From ZC4RG30 sp046347045 (GTDB taxonomy: Bacteria; Pseudomonadota; Gammaproteobacteria; Steroidobacterales; Steroidobacteraceae): a stretch of DNA of 64,000 nt. The notes beneath the pieces are model-generated. The model had not been told where the DNA came from and did not search any database. It saw only the letters and a list, made by a program, of their open reading frames with translations. The position numbers and the translations under genes are program-made. The stretch lies in assembly GCA_046347045.1 (NCBI GenBank), contig JAXMGX010000012.1, forward strand, positions 86,055 to 150,054, in the 5' to 3' direction. Shown here piece by piece: positions 52,496 to 60,813 of the stretch (its first letter is position 1; the number at the start of each line of letters is the position of its first letter).

Positions 52496-52496
52496 C

Positions 52497-52925
52497 GTGG
52501 CGCCCGAGGCAGGCACTTCCGGAGTCGCATCGCGCTCGCGGCGCTTCTACGTGCTCGGATTCCTGGCGCTGATGTGTTTCGACACCTTCGCGCAGGTGTC
52601 GTTCAAGTATGCCGCCCTCGGCGCCGAGCCCTTCGCGCCGGAAGCCGCCTGGCTGTGGCGCGTGCTGTCCGGGCCATGGATCTACGTCGCCATCGGCTGT
52701 TACGTGGCCACCTTCTTCACCTGGATCACGCTCTTGGCCCATGCACCCATCGGCCCCGCCTACGCGGCGTCGCACCTGGAGATCATCTCGGTGCTGCTGC
52801 TGTCGGCACTGCTGTTCAACGAGCCCATTCATGCGCCGCAGCTCCTGGGGTGCGCACTGATCGTGCTTGGCATACTCACGCTGGCACGCGGCGCATCGAA
52901 GGCAGGCCGCATGCCGGATCACTAG
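52497..52925 (+). CDS. Small EamA/SMR-type transporter, subunit 2
   Basis: A 142-residue, four-helix partner of the preceding gene: FYVLGFLALMCFDTFAQVSFKYA, WIYVAIGCYVATFFTWITLL, IGPAYAASHLEIISVLLLSALLF and LLGCALIVLGILTLA. It starts at GTG 52497, one base beyond the previous stop. The motif QVSFKYAALG mirrors QLAFKRASVSG of subunit 1, showing common ancestry. The pair resembles ArnE/ArnF in size and arrangement; a lipid-linked or amphipathic substrate is inferred from the setting. Its 3' end overlaps the convergent arginase-fold gene by 50 bases. Confidence 0.78.
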   Translation: MAPEAGTSGVASRSRRFYVLGFLALMCFDTFAQVSFKYAALGAEPFAPEAAWLWRVLSGPWIYVAIGCYVATFFTWITLLAHAPIGPAYAASHLEIISVLLLSALLFNEPIHAPQLLGCALIVLGILTLARGASKAGRMPDH

Positions 52926-53808
52926 CCGCCTCGGGCACCATCGCGGCAAGGATGCGCGGCTGCAGCCGGGCATTGAGTCGATCATGTTCGCGCTGGTGAG
53001 CTTCGAGGGCCGGAAGATCCACGTCGGGCTGCGCATCCAGGGAGGCAACCCAGCGCTTCCAGCGGGTGCGGTATTCATGCGTGGAGATTTCCCCGGTGAT
53101 GTCGCAGCCGATGACCCTGCCCTGGAGCGCGGACAACACGGCGTGCACATGCGATTCATCGAAGCAGCCCTGATCCCAGTTGCAGGTCACCAGCGACGGG
53201 GACAGCACGTCCTTGTCGATGCTCAAGTAGACGGGTACGCCCGCCTGGTTCCGGGCCTGCTCCGCGGCAAATGCCTCGCAGAGTTCAGCGGGCGAGTCGA
53301 AATTCCGGAAGGCGGCGAGATTGGCAAGGCGGTGCAGCAACGAGGGAGGCTGACCCACGCTCCAATAGGTGAGCTTGCCGCGCCACAGCGGGGAGAGGTA
53401 GTTCTCCCACAGCCGGGCACGCGAGATGTCGGCCGACGTGATCCCGAGCACGTGCACATGCCTCACCGCCGCAAGCCTTGCAACGTGCCGCACCCACGAA
53501 CCGCAGTGAATGCCGCCGAGCCAGCGCATGTTGTCGGGATGGTTGTCGAGCACGACCACCTCGAGCGGGCCGCGCCGCGCTGCACGCTGGATCAGCGGCA
53601 GGCTCACATGATGGAAGTCGCCACTGCCCAGGAACACGACCCCGGGGAAGGTCCCGAGCGCGGCATCGAGCGGGTCGGCCAGGGCCCGCAGTTCACGCAG
53701 GCTGCACCCGAAGCGAATCCTGTCGTGCAGCGTCTGCAGCGACAGCACTGCCGCGTCGACGCGACCGGCAACCGAGCCGTCGAAATCAAGCACCAGTGAT
53801 CTGCGCAT
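52876..53808 (-). CDS. Arginase-fold (ureohydrolase-like) metal hydrolase
   Basis: A 310-residue protein with the metal-binding blocks of the arginase superfamily in order: FLGSGDFHH (in place of GGDHS), VVVLDNHPDN (D-x-H-x-D) and YLSIDKDVL (S-x-D-x-D). All candidate manganese ligands are present, but the spacing around the first differs from true arginases. It probably cleaves a guanidino, formimino or amide C-N bond. ATG 53808 overlaps the end of the GNAT/FemAB gene by 23 bases, so it belongs to the same operon; the longer upstream frame is a shadow. Confidence 0.75.
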   Translation of the reverse strand: MRRSLVLDFDGSVAGRVDAAVLSLQTLHDRIRFGCSLRELRALADPLDAALGTFPGVVFLGSGDFHHVSLPLIQRAARRGPLEVVVLDNHPDNMRWLGGIHCGSWVRHVARLAAVRHVHVLGITSADISRARLWENYLSPLWRGKLTYWSVGQPPSLLHRLANLAAFRNFDSPAELCEAFAAEQARNQAGVPVYLSIDKDVLSPSLVTCNWDQGCFDESHVHAVLSALQGRVIGCDITGEISTHEYRTRWKRWVASLDAQPDVDLPALEAHQREHDRLNARLQPRILAAMVPEAASDPACGLPSMRRVPA

Positions 53809-54862
53809 CGTGCCGCCCGCGCTGCCAGTTGGCATCGCTCTCGAACGACCGTCGGAACAGCCGCAGCAGGAACCGCAGCAGCGGGCTGCGCGGGTACACC
53901 GCGTGCTCGGTCCATGTGAATCGGGCGCCGAGCTCCCGCTTGACCTGCGCATCGGTCCACCCGGCAACGTAGAACTTCAGGTCCTTCTCGAGGCAGTACT
54001 CCAGGTTCAGCAACCAGCTCACGAAGTACAGGTTGAGCTCACGGGCCTGCGGGTACTTCATGCCGATGTACTTGTCGACCAGCTTGTCGCCGCAGCGATA
54101 GCACAGGTTGAAGCCGACCAGCTCCCCTGCATGGTGGTACAGGAACACGATGCCACCGGAGGCGCCGTCCCGGAACACGGCATTGAAGAATTCCGGTGAC
54201 AGCAGGTCGAAGTGGACTTCGCTCTGGGCATGGACATTCAGGTACAGCGCGTAGAGCTGCGCCCCGGCGGCGCTGTCGAACCACGAGTCGCCCGTCGGGC
54301 GGCACTCGACGTGCAGGCGCTCGCGTGACCGAAGCTTGCGACGCAGGTCGCGCCTGCGGCCCGCGGATCGCGCGGCAAGGTAGCCCTCCAGCGTGCTGAA
54401 ATCGATGGGCACATAGGCCAGCGCCTGACCCGCCACCAGCGTGAACCCCGCCGCCAGGCACTGCCGCCGGAGCGACTCTGCCTGGGCATTGTGCTCGTCG
54501 GTAAGCAACGGGGAGCGCACGGGAAGATCCTTCACCACCAGCAGCGTGCAGTCCTTCGAGACCTCGAGCAGTTCCCGGACCACGCTGCGCGCGTCGGCTT
54601 GGTGCGGCATCTGCACGTACTCGGTGACCGTGGTGCCGGCGAAGGTGGCGCGCACCGTGCAGCAGCGGGCGAGCCACCGCCACTTCGGCAGTCGCCGGCG
54701 CACGGCCTCATCGGCGGTCGTCAGCAGGTCGTAGTCGCCGACGAAGAACGGCACGCCGCTGGCCGTGCATTCCGCCCGGAAGCGCAATGGCGGATGCGCG
54801 AGGAAACTGCGGACCAGACCCGCGGGCTCCAGCGCCTCGACGCATGAGGCCGCGGTTTGCAA
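53786..54862 (-). CDS. GNAT/FemAB-like N-acyltransferase
   Basis: A 358-residue protein of the FemAB-like, peptidogalycan-biosynthesis/GNAT (COG3146-like) class. SAGRRRDLRRKLRSRERLHVE near residue 170 is the helix typical of these proteins. GIVFLYHHAGELVGFNLCYRCGDKLVDKYIGMKYPQARELNLYFVSWLLNLEYCLEKDLKFYVAGW near 230-300 is the acyl-CoA N-acyltransferase core. The start is a TTG at 54862 immediately after the aminotransferase stop; no better start is visible. It would attach an acyl or aminoacyl group to an amine. Together with the cluster's acyl carrier protein, an acyl-ACP-dependent N-acylation is a reasonable hypothesis. Confidence 0.75.
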   Translation of the reverse strand: MQTAASCVEALEPAGLVRSFLAHPPLRFRAECTASGVPFFVGDYDLLTTADEAVRRRLPKWRWLARCCTVRATFAGTTVTEYVQMPHQADARSVVRELLEVSKDCTLLVVKDLPVRSPLLTDEHNAQAESLRRQCLAAGFTLVAGQALAYVPIDFSTLEGYLAARSAGRRRDLRRKLRSRERLHVECRPTGDSWFDSAAGAQLYALYLNVHAQSEVHFDLLSPEFFNAVFRDGASGGIVFLYHHAGELVGFNLCYRCGDKLVDKYIGMKYPQARELNLYFVSWLLNLEYCLEKDLKFYVAGWTDAQVKRELGARFTWTEHAVYPRSPLLRFLLRLFRRSFESDANWQRGRHDAQITGA

Positions 54863-56290
54863 CTAGACGCACCGCCGGAACAGGGCATCGAGCAGCCGCA
54901 GGCCCAGGTCGATTTCCTGCTGCGTGATCTCCAGCGACGGCGCCAGCGTGATGACGTTCTTGTGGTAGCCGCCCACGTCGAGCACCAGGCCCAGCTTGCG
55001 ACCGTCGGCTTCGAGGTCGCCTTTCATGCCCTCCTCCACCATCCGGTCCAGCAGCGCCTTGTTGGGGGTGTAGCCGTCGGCCTCGCAGATCTCGCAGCGC
55101 AGTGCGAGACCCAGTCCATCGACGTCGCCGATCTGCGGCCAGCGCTTCTGCAATTCGCGCAGCCCATCGAGGAAGTACGCGCCCTTGTGCATCACCATCG
55201 CGCCGTAGTCCTGCTCCTCCAGCATCTTCATGGTCTCGAGGCCCACGGCCGTGCCGAGCGGATTGGAGGCGAAGGTGGAGTGCGTCGATCCTGGCGGAAA
55301 CACCGTGGGATTGATCAGGTCCTCGCGGGCCCACAATCCAGCCAGCGGGTTCAGGCCGTTGGTCAGTGCCTTGCCGAACACCAGCACATCGGGTTTGACC
55401 CCGAAGTGTTCTATCGACCACAGCTTGCCGGTGCGGTAGAAGCCCATCTGGATCTCGTCGACCACCAGCAGGATGCCGTAGCGGTCCAGCACCTTCTTCA
55501 GCTCGATGAAGAAATTCGGCGGCGGTATCACGTATCCGCCCGTGCCCTGCACGGGTTCCACGTAGAACGCGGCGAACTCCGCCTGCTTCACCTTGGGATC
55601 CCAGACCCCGTTGTATTCGGTCTCGAACAGCCGCTCGAACTGGCGCACGCAGTGCAGTCCGTATTCTTCCTTGCTCATGCCGCGCGGGCCGCGGAAGTGG
55701 TAGGGATACTCGACGAAGAACGCGCGCTCGCCGAAATGCCCGAAACGCCGACGGTACCGGTACGAGGACGTGATCGCCGATGCACCCAGCGTGCGCCCGT
55801 GGTAGCCGCCCTCGAAGGCGAACATCAGGCTCTTGCCTGCCGTGGCGTTGCGCACGATCTTCAGGGAGTCTTCGATGGACTGCGATCCGCCCACGTTGAA
55901 ATGCACCCGACCCTTCTGAGCGAAGCGCTGTTGCATGCCGCGCGCGATGCGGGCGGCAAGCTCCACCTTGCCCGCATGCAGGTACTGCGATGCCAGCTGC
56001 GGCATCCGATTGGCCTGGCGGACCAGCGCAGCGTTGAGGCGCGGATTCCGATAGCCGAAGTTGACCGCCGAGTACCACATCTGCAGGTCCAGGAACTCGC
56101 GGCCCTGGTTGTCGCGAAGATAGGAGCCCTCGCAATCACTGAAGAAATTCGGCTCTGGCAGGTAGTGCACCGTGTCGCCGAAGGAGCAGTACTCTGCCTC
56201 CATGTCGCGCAGCGTGCGTTCATCCAGATCGTCGGCGGGCGCCGCCGATGGCGTGCGGGGCGGGAAAAGCGAATCGGCCAGTGCATTCAT
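54863..56290 (-). CDS. Class III PLP-dependent aminotransferase
   Basis: A 475-residue aminotransferase with FNVGGSQSIEDSLKIVRNAT (phosphate-binding), FEGGYHGRTLGASAIT, LLVVDEIQMGFYRTG (PLP-ring Asp) and VFGKALTNGLNPLAG (Schiff-base Lys). It differs from the omega-transaminase at 12.3 kb in the N-terminal half. The family includes ornithine, GABA, diaminobutyrate and natural-product aminotransferases. ATG 56290 overlaps the HAD phosphatase stop (ATGA). It probably installs the amine that the FemAB/GNAT-like enzyme then acylates. Substrate unknown. Confidence 0.9.
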   Translation of the reverse strand: MNALADSLFPPRTPSAAPADDLDERTLRDMEAEYCSFGDTVHYLPEPNFFSDCEGSYLRDNQGREFLDLQMWYSAVNFGYRNPRLNAALVRQANRMPQLASQYLHAGKVELAARIARGMQQRFAQKGRVHFNVGGSQSIEDSLKIVRNATAGKSLMFAFEGGYHGRTLGASAITSSYRYRRRFGHFGERAFFVEYPYHFRGPRGMSKEEYGLHCVRQFERLFETEYNGVWDPKVKQAEFAAFYVEPVQGTGGYVIPPPNFFIELKKVLDRYGILLVVDEIQMGFYRTGKLWSIEHFGVKPDVLVFGKALTNGLNPLAGLWAREDLINPTVFPPGSTHSTFASNPLGTAVGLETMKMLEEQDYGAMVMHKGAYFLDGLRELQKRWPQIGDVDGLGLALRCEICEADGYTPNKALLDRMVEEGMKGDLEADGRKLGLVLDVGGYHKNVITLAPSLEITQQEIDLGLRLLDALFRRCV

Positions 56291-56997
56291 CGCGTTGTCT
56301 CCGTGGCCGCTGTTGCGGCGGGTAGCGCCGTCTGGCGCGGTTGCCGCCAGCGTCGGGCAAGGGTGCCCTCCACGTCGGCGAAGGACTCGAAGGGAAGGAA
56401 CTCGAGCTTGCTCGCGCGGCAGTGCTCCACCAGCGAGCCGCGCGCGAACAACAGGTCGGCCTCTCCCGCCACGCAGTAGTCGGAGCGGCCATCGCCGATG
56501 TACACCAGCTCGTCACGGGCCGAGGTGCGCGTGATCCGGCATTTGCAGACGCCGGAACCGGCAGCGCAGGTCAGCGACGACCAGGGCTGCTCCAGGCGCC
56601 AGTCGCCGGGCCCGCCCACCAGCCGGTTGGACAGCACGGGCAGGCCAGCGAGCCCGTTTCGCTGCAGCACCTGATGGATGAAACGATCCACGCCATCGCT
56701 GACCACCACCAGGGCAACGCCTCGCTGGTCGCACCAGCGGCTGAATTGCGCGAAACCTTCCCGCAGCTCGATCCGCTCGAGCACGGCATCGATGGCGGCC
56801 GCATCGCCCTGAATCAGGGACACCTGCCGTCGCATGCATTCGGCTGCGGTGAGCCTGCCTTCGATCCAGTCGGTTTCCAGCCGTTCCCAGTCCGGATGGG
56901 CCAGAGCCCGCAATACAGCGTCAGTGGTGTCCTCGGTGGTGATGGTCCCGTCGAAATCGCAGTAGATCCGCACGCGCACCCCTGAACTGCCGGCCAT
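56287..56997 (-). CDS. HAD-superfamily phosphatase (MtnX/SerB-like)
   Basis: A 236-residue HAD-IB phosphatase: motif I YCDFDGTIT (nucleophile Asp about residue 13), motif II VVSDGVDRF and motif III YIGDGRSDYCVA. It resembles MtnX or phosphoserine phosphatase but has an extra Cys-rich stretch (TCAAGSGVCKCRI) in the cap-side region. It removes a phosphate from a small metabolite. It is first gene of the operon and its stop overlaps the aminotransferase start, so a phosphorylated intermediate in the same pathway is likely. ATG 56997 gives a family-like start; the ten codons upstream do not. Confidence 0.85.
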   Translation of the reverse strand: MAGSSGVRVRIYCDFDGTITTEDTTDAVLRALAHPDWERLETDWIEGRLTAAECMRRQVSLIQGDAAAIDAVLERIELREGFAQFSRWCDQRGVALVVVSDGVDRFIHQVLQRNGLAGLPVLSNRLVGGPGDWRLEQPWSSLTCAAGSGVCKCRITRTSARDELVYIGDGRSDYCVAGEADLLFARGSLVEHCRASKLEFLPFESFADVEGTLARRWRQPRQTALPAATAATETTR

Positions 56998-57028
56998 GGC
57001 GGCGACATTGATGACACCGGGACGCAAC

Positions 57029-57098
57029 CGGATTCGTTAATCCGCAGTCATGTCCCGACTGGATCGCTTTACGAATTCGTAAGCAAAGTACGCGATCC
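57029..57098. promoter_or_regulatory. Nested dyads in the HAD operon / MFS divergent gap
   Basis: Three inverted repeats occur in 70 bases. CGGATT-CGTT-AATCCG is at 57029-57044 and the 14-base palindrome TTACGAATTCGTAA at 57069-57082. An outer pair GGATCGC (57061-57067) and GCGATCC (57092-57098) encloses the palindrome. The gap separates two divergent starts, so these are likely operators; no matching regulator gene is adjacent. Confidence 0.5.
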
Positions 57099-57116
57099 GA
57101 CGCCAGAATCCGGCTC

Positions 57117-58319
57117 GTGGACAGCTCACATGTCGCGCGCCCCGTTTCCGGCCTGCCACCGGCCATCTGGGTGCTGGGTTTCGTCAGCCTGCTCATGGAC
57201 GTTTCCTCCGAGATGATCCACAGCCTGCTGCCGCTGTTCATGGTGGGCACGCTCGGCGCCAGCGCGATCGCCGTGGGCCTCATAGAAGGACTCGCCGAGT
57301 CCCTTGCACTCGTCGTGAAAGTGTTCTCCGGCACGCTCAGCGACTACCTGGGCAGGCGCAAGGGGTTGGCCGTCCTGGGCTATGCGCTGGGCGCACTGAC
57401 CAAACCCCTGTTCGCCATGGCGGGCGGCATCGGCATTGTGGTCACTGCGCGGCTGCTCGATCGCGTGGGCAAGGGCATCCGCGGCGCGCCGCGCGACGCG
57501 CTGGTGGCCGACATTGCGCCCCCGCATCTGCGTGGCGCCGCCTTCGGGCTCCGGCAGGCGCTGGATACGGTCGGGGCATTCGTGGGCCCCCTGCTCGCCA
57601 CGGCCCTGATGCTGCTCTGGGCCAACAACTTCCGCGCGGTGTTCTGGGTGGCCGTGATCCCCGGCCTGCTCGCGGTATGCCTGCTGCTGTTCGGAGTCCG
57701 CGAGCCCGGGCGACAGATACGAGGCCGAGGCACGAATCCCATTCAACGGGCAAACCTGGCGCGCCTGTCCCCCGCCTACTGGTGGGTGGCAGGCGTTGGC
57801 GCGGTATTCAGCCTGGCGCGCTTCAGCGAGGCCTTCCTGGTGCTGAGGGCCCAACACGGTGGCATCCCGCTTGCGCTGGTTCCACTGGTGATGGTCGCGA
57901 TGAACATGGTCTATTCATCATCCGCCTATCCTTTCGGCAAGCTCGCCGACAGGGTGAGTCACGGCGTGCTGCTCGCGATCGGGCTGCTGCTGCTCATCGT
58001 CGCCGATGTCGTACTCGCGCTGGGCGGCCACTGGACAATGATCCTGGTGGGTGTCGCGCTCTGGGGTTTGCACATGGGAATGACCCAGGGGCTGCTGGCC
58101 ACCATGGTGGCCGATGTGGCGCCGCCGGACCTGCGCGGCACGGCTTTCGGGTTCTTCAACCTCGTCAGTGGCATTGCGATGCTCGCGGCCAGTGTGCTGG
58201 CGGGGTGGATATGGGAGAACCACGGACCGGCCGCCACATTCCTTGCCGGCGCCGCATTCAGCCTGATCGCGCTGGCCGCTCTGGCTCGAACCAGGCGGGC
58301 GAGTCACGCCGGGGATTGA
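57117..58319 (+). CDS. MFS transporter
   Basis: A 400-residue, twelve-helix major-facilitator protein. Motif A-like loop is GTLSDYLGRRKGLAVLGYALG (about residues 72-92), followed by RLLDRVGKGIRGAPRDALVAD and a repeated second half with DLRGTAFGFFNL. The RxGKGIRGAPRDAL segment is typical of the YfkF-like group with unassigned substrates. It starts at GTG 57117. Divergent from the HAD-aminotransferase operon, with shared dyads between them, so coregulation is possible. Confidence 0.9.
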   Translation: MDSSHVARPVSGLPPAIWVLGFVSLLMDVSSEMIHSLLPLFMVGTLGASAIAVGLIEGLAESLALVVKVFSGTLSDYLGRRKGLAVLGYALGALTKPLFAMAGGIGIVVTARLLDRVGKGIRGAPRDALVADIAPPHLRGAAFGLRQALDTVGAFVGPLLATALMLLWANNFRAVFWVAVIPGLLAVCLLLFGVREPGRQIRGRGTNPIQRANLARLSPAYWWVAGVGAVFSLARFSEAFLVLRAQHGGIPLALVPLVMVAMNMVYSSSAYPFGKLADRVSHGVLLAIGLLLLIVADVVLALGGHWTMILVGVALWGLHMGMTQGLLATMVADVAPPDLRGTAFGFFNLVSGIAMLAASVLAGWIWENHGPAATFLAGAAFSLIALAALARTRRASHAGD

Positions 58320-58321
58320 GG

Positions 58322-58939
58322 TCAGTGGATCAACTGGACCTGCAGCCCCGGCGCCACCCTGCCCATGGACTCCACGGTACCCGTGCCGAAGCTCAACTGG
58401 CCCACGCGGGTGTTGCCGCGCCAGAAATCATGATTGGCGAGGATGCCTATGGCGGCACCGGCGACAACATCGTGAGTGTAGTGCTTGTCCGCCTCGACCC
58501 TGGACCAGGCGACAAAGCCTGCCGCCAGGTACGCCGGGGCGGCCCATCGCCAGCCGTATTCCTTGCGGATGAACTCCGCCCCCGTGAAGGCGGCTGTCGC
58601 GTGACCTGATGGGAATGAATATCGCTCCCCGTTGGGACGGGTCTCGTCGACCGCGTATTTGAGGATGCCGGTCGTTGCGCCGGCGCGGGTCAGCGCAAGC
58701 AACAGATCATGTCGCGGGCTGCCACCCATCAACAGCCAGTTCGTATCCGGCTCCTTCCCGGAGTTTCCGTTGGGTTCGAGAGTCCAGGTGGCCAGCAGCG
58801 CCGCGGCCGGCACCGCGAACATCAGCGCCGTTCCGGCGCGCTCGACGTTTCGCTGATGACCGGTGAGCGTCTCCTGCGATGTCGCCGCAGTGGCCAGGAG
58901 CCAGCAAAGCAGGCCACAGCCAATTCGCCATCCACTCAT
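58322..58939 (-). CDS. PAP2-family phosphatase
   Basis: A 205-residue membrane/periplasmic phosphatase with the three PAP2 motifs: KYAVDETRPNG, SFPSGHAT and SRVEADKHYTHD (nucleophile His). It begins with a signal-like helix (WRIGCGLLCWLLATAATSQ). The group dephosphorylates phosphatidic acid, undecaprenyl pyrophosphate or lipid A. It is two bases from the convergent MFS stop and close to DgkA, a kinase acting on the product of a PA phosphatase. Confidence 0.9.
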   Translation of the reverse strand: MSGWRIGCGLLCWLLATAATSQETLTGHQRNVERAGTALMFAVPAAALLATWTLEPNGNSGKEPDTNWLLMGGSPRHDLLLALTRAGATTGILKYAVDETRPNGERYSFPSGHATAAFTGAEFIRKEYGWRWAAPAYLAAGFVAWSRVEADKHYTHDVVAGAAIGILANHDFWRGNTRVGQLSFGTGTVESMGRVAPGLQVQLIH

Positions 58940-59163
58940 GGAATCTCCCGTGCAGTCCTTCAGACTCCCACGGACGACGTCGCCGGTGGCTTACTAAACC
59001 TTATGGTTCCGGGGGTGTGGTTCCGGTTCCATTGCGGCGTCTTGTATCGGATGCGCATCGGAAATCCTTTCGATGTTCTGGCAGGATGAGCCGCGGGCAC
59101 GACCCGGGCGATCGGCGCCCTGGGCGTAGCCGATTTCATGAATTCGGGAAGGGACGCCGCAAG

Positions 59164-59523
59164 ATGAAGGGCCAGTCGCTGTTCAGGAGAATGGGATTTG
59201 CCCTTGCCGGCCTGCGCGCTGCCTTTCAGCGCGAGGCCAGCTTCCGTACACATCTGATGGCCACAGCCGTGGTCCTCCTGGTGCTGGCTGTCACGCGGGC
59301 TTCCATCATCTGGTGGGCCATCGGCGTGCTGACGATCGGACTGGTGCTGGCTGCCGAACTGCTGAACAGCGCCTTGGAAACGCTGGCCGATCACGTGCAT
59401 CCGGATCGTCACCCGGAAATCCGGGCGATGAAGGACATGGCCGCTGCTGCGGTGTTGATTGCCTCGATCGCCGCACTGGTGGTCGCGGCGCTCTACCTGC
59501 TCGGCGGGGACTCGGGACCCTGA
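59164..59523 (+). CDS. dgkA: Diacylglycerol kinase
   Basis: A 119-residue, three-helix membrane kinase of standard DgkA length. The family signature ExxNSAxE is present as LAAELLNSALETLADHV (about residues 61-77), with the preceding FQREASFRTHL amphipathic helix and Asp/His-rich loop DRHPEIRAMKDMAAAAVL. It phosphorylates diacylglycerol released by phospholipid headgroup transfer, returning phosphatidic acid. ATG 59164 has GGAAGGGA about 11 bases upstream. Convergent overlap of 31 bases with the propeller gene. Confidence 0.92.
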   Translation: MKGQSLFRRMGFALAGLRAAFQREASFRTHLMATAVVLLVLAVTRASIIWWAIGVLTIGLVLAAELLNSALETLADHVHPDRHPEIRAMKDMAAAAVLIASIAALVVAALYLLGGDSGP

Positions 59524-60524
59524 CGAAGACGAACATCCGGCCCGACAGGCTGAAAGATCCAGATGGAGGCTGCTTCCGCACCGGAAGCCCTGACAGCGAC
59601 GAAGAGCCGATCAAGTTCGGGGGAATACAGCCCTGTGCGGGCTCCGGGAACGGTTTGCATCGAACCCACCAACCCGAACGCGTCGACGCGCGTATCGAAG
59701 ACATCGATCCGGCCAGTACCACAGATGACGTAGGCGACGGATCTTCGTGGGTCGAGAAACACATCGTCGGCATCGCCGCAGGTGGGCACATGTGCGATCT
59801 GACGTCCATCCCGCGTCGACAGCACACTCAGGCCCGGAGGTGAACGGAACACGACGAACAGCCTTGCGTTTGCCTCATCCAGAGCCATCGGGAAGTTGGC
59901 GCCCTGCCCCGTGCGCCAGTGCGCGCTGACCTGTTTGCGCTCACGGTCCAGCGCCACCACCTCGTTCGCATCGGGATCATTGACGTAAGCCCGCGGGCCC
60001 TGGATTTCGAGCTGGAAGCCTTCGGGGTGTCCCGGAAATTCAAGGGTTGCGGTCGGTTTCAAGGTGCGCGCGTCGAGCGCAGTGAGCGCACCGGTGCCCG
60101 ACCCCACCCATACTCTTCCATCGGACCCGATCCGCAGGTTGTCGGCATCCGCACCGAGATCGATCGTGGGGCCTGCCGCCAGTGCCTCGCCGGTGAAGGC
60201 CCGCACTGTGCCGTCGCCACCACTTGCCACATAAAGGGAACCTGCATCTGCCGACCACGCAACGCCCTGCGGCTCGCTGAACCCGGTCAGGCGGCGCAGC
60301 ACACGCAGCTTCGCCAGATCGACCACGGCGACGGAGTCATTACCCAGCTCCGCGACGAACAGCCTGTTCAGCTTCGGATCCAGCGCAAGGTGATCGAGGC
60401 GACCCTTCACGGGTCCCAGTGGGATCCTGGCTGTCAGTTGCAGCCGCACGGCGGCCTCTGCTCCCGCAGCGAGCGAGGCGGCGCAACTCAGCAACACGCC
60501 GCAGGCAAGAAGGACACGAATCAC
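59493..60524 (-). CDS. YncE-like secreted beta-propeller protein
   Basis: A 343-residue protein with a signal peptide to SLAAG-A (about residue 20). It has six or seven propeller blades of the YncE/lactonase type (LDHLALDPKLNRLFVAELGNDSVAVVDL, GVAWSADAGSLYVASGGDGTVRAF, RVWVGSGTGALTALDART). Such proteins bind DNA, metabolites or metals, or act as lactonases; no catalytic motif is evident. It may be transcribed alone. It overlaps dgkA at the 3' end by 31 bases. Confidence 0.82.
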   Translation of the reverse strand: MIRVLLACGVLLSCAASLAAGAEAAVRLQLTARIPLGPVKGRLDHLALDPKLNRLFVAELGNDSVAVVDLAKLRVLRRLTGFSEPQGVAWSADAGSLYVASGGDGTVRAFTGEALAAGPTIDLGADADNLRIGSDGRVWVGSGTGALTALDARTLKPTATLEFPGHPEGFQLEIQGPRAYVNDPDANEVVALDRERKQVSAHWRTGQGANFPMALDEANARLFVVFRSPPGLSVLSTRDGRQIAHVPTCGDADDVFLDPRRSVAYVICGTGRIDVFDTRVDAFGLVGSMQTVPGARTGLYSPELDRLFVAVRASGAEAASIWIFQPVGPDVRLRQGPESPPSR

Positions 60525-60587
60525 TTCAATCTCGACGCCGGGGTCATGACGTGTCGCCGGAGAATAGCGCGTGCATCCGTCAGCCCG

Positions 60588-60698
60588 CTATCGCGGGGCC
60601 ATCATCCGCACGCCGGCACCGACCGTCTTGCCTTGCTCATCCAGCGAGATCACGAAGGTCAGCGTGCGAGCTCGCGGAACGCGTCCAACGCTGCGGCG
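60588..60698 (-). pseudogene. C-terminal gene fragment (thioesterase-like?)
   Basis: On the minus strand an open stretch runs from a TGA near 60700 to a TAG at 60588-60590. It has no usable start but protein-like sequence: VGRVPRARTLTFVISLDEQG, KTVGAGVRMMAPR. The pattern RTLTFVISLDEQGK resembles the last strands of hotdog thioesterases. It looks like the tail of a gene cut off at its 5' side, in a junction region that also holds a kinase remnant. Identification is weak. Confidence 0.3.
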
Positions 60699-60813
60699 AG
60701 CTCAGAGGTTATTTCTACTTTCTCCGGCTCTGCGGGAACCTTCTGCGCAGCGGACTGATCGAATCAGTGTACGAAGCGCCGGCGCGCGGCCGGCGGCATC
60801 TGGAGGCAGCTCG

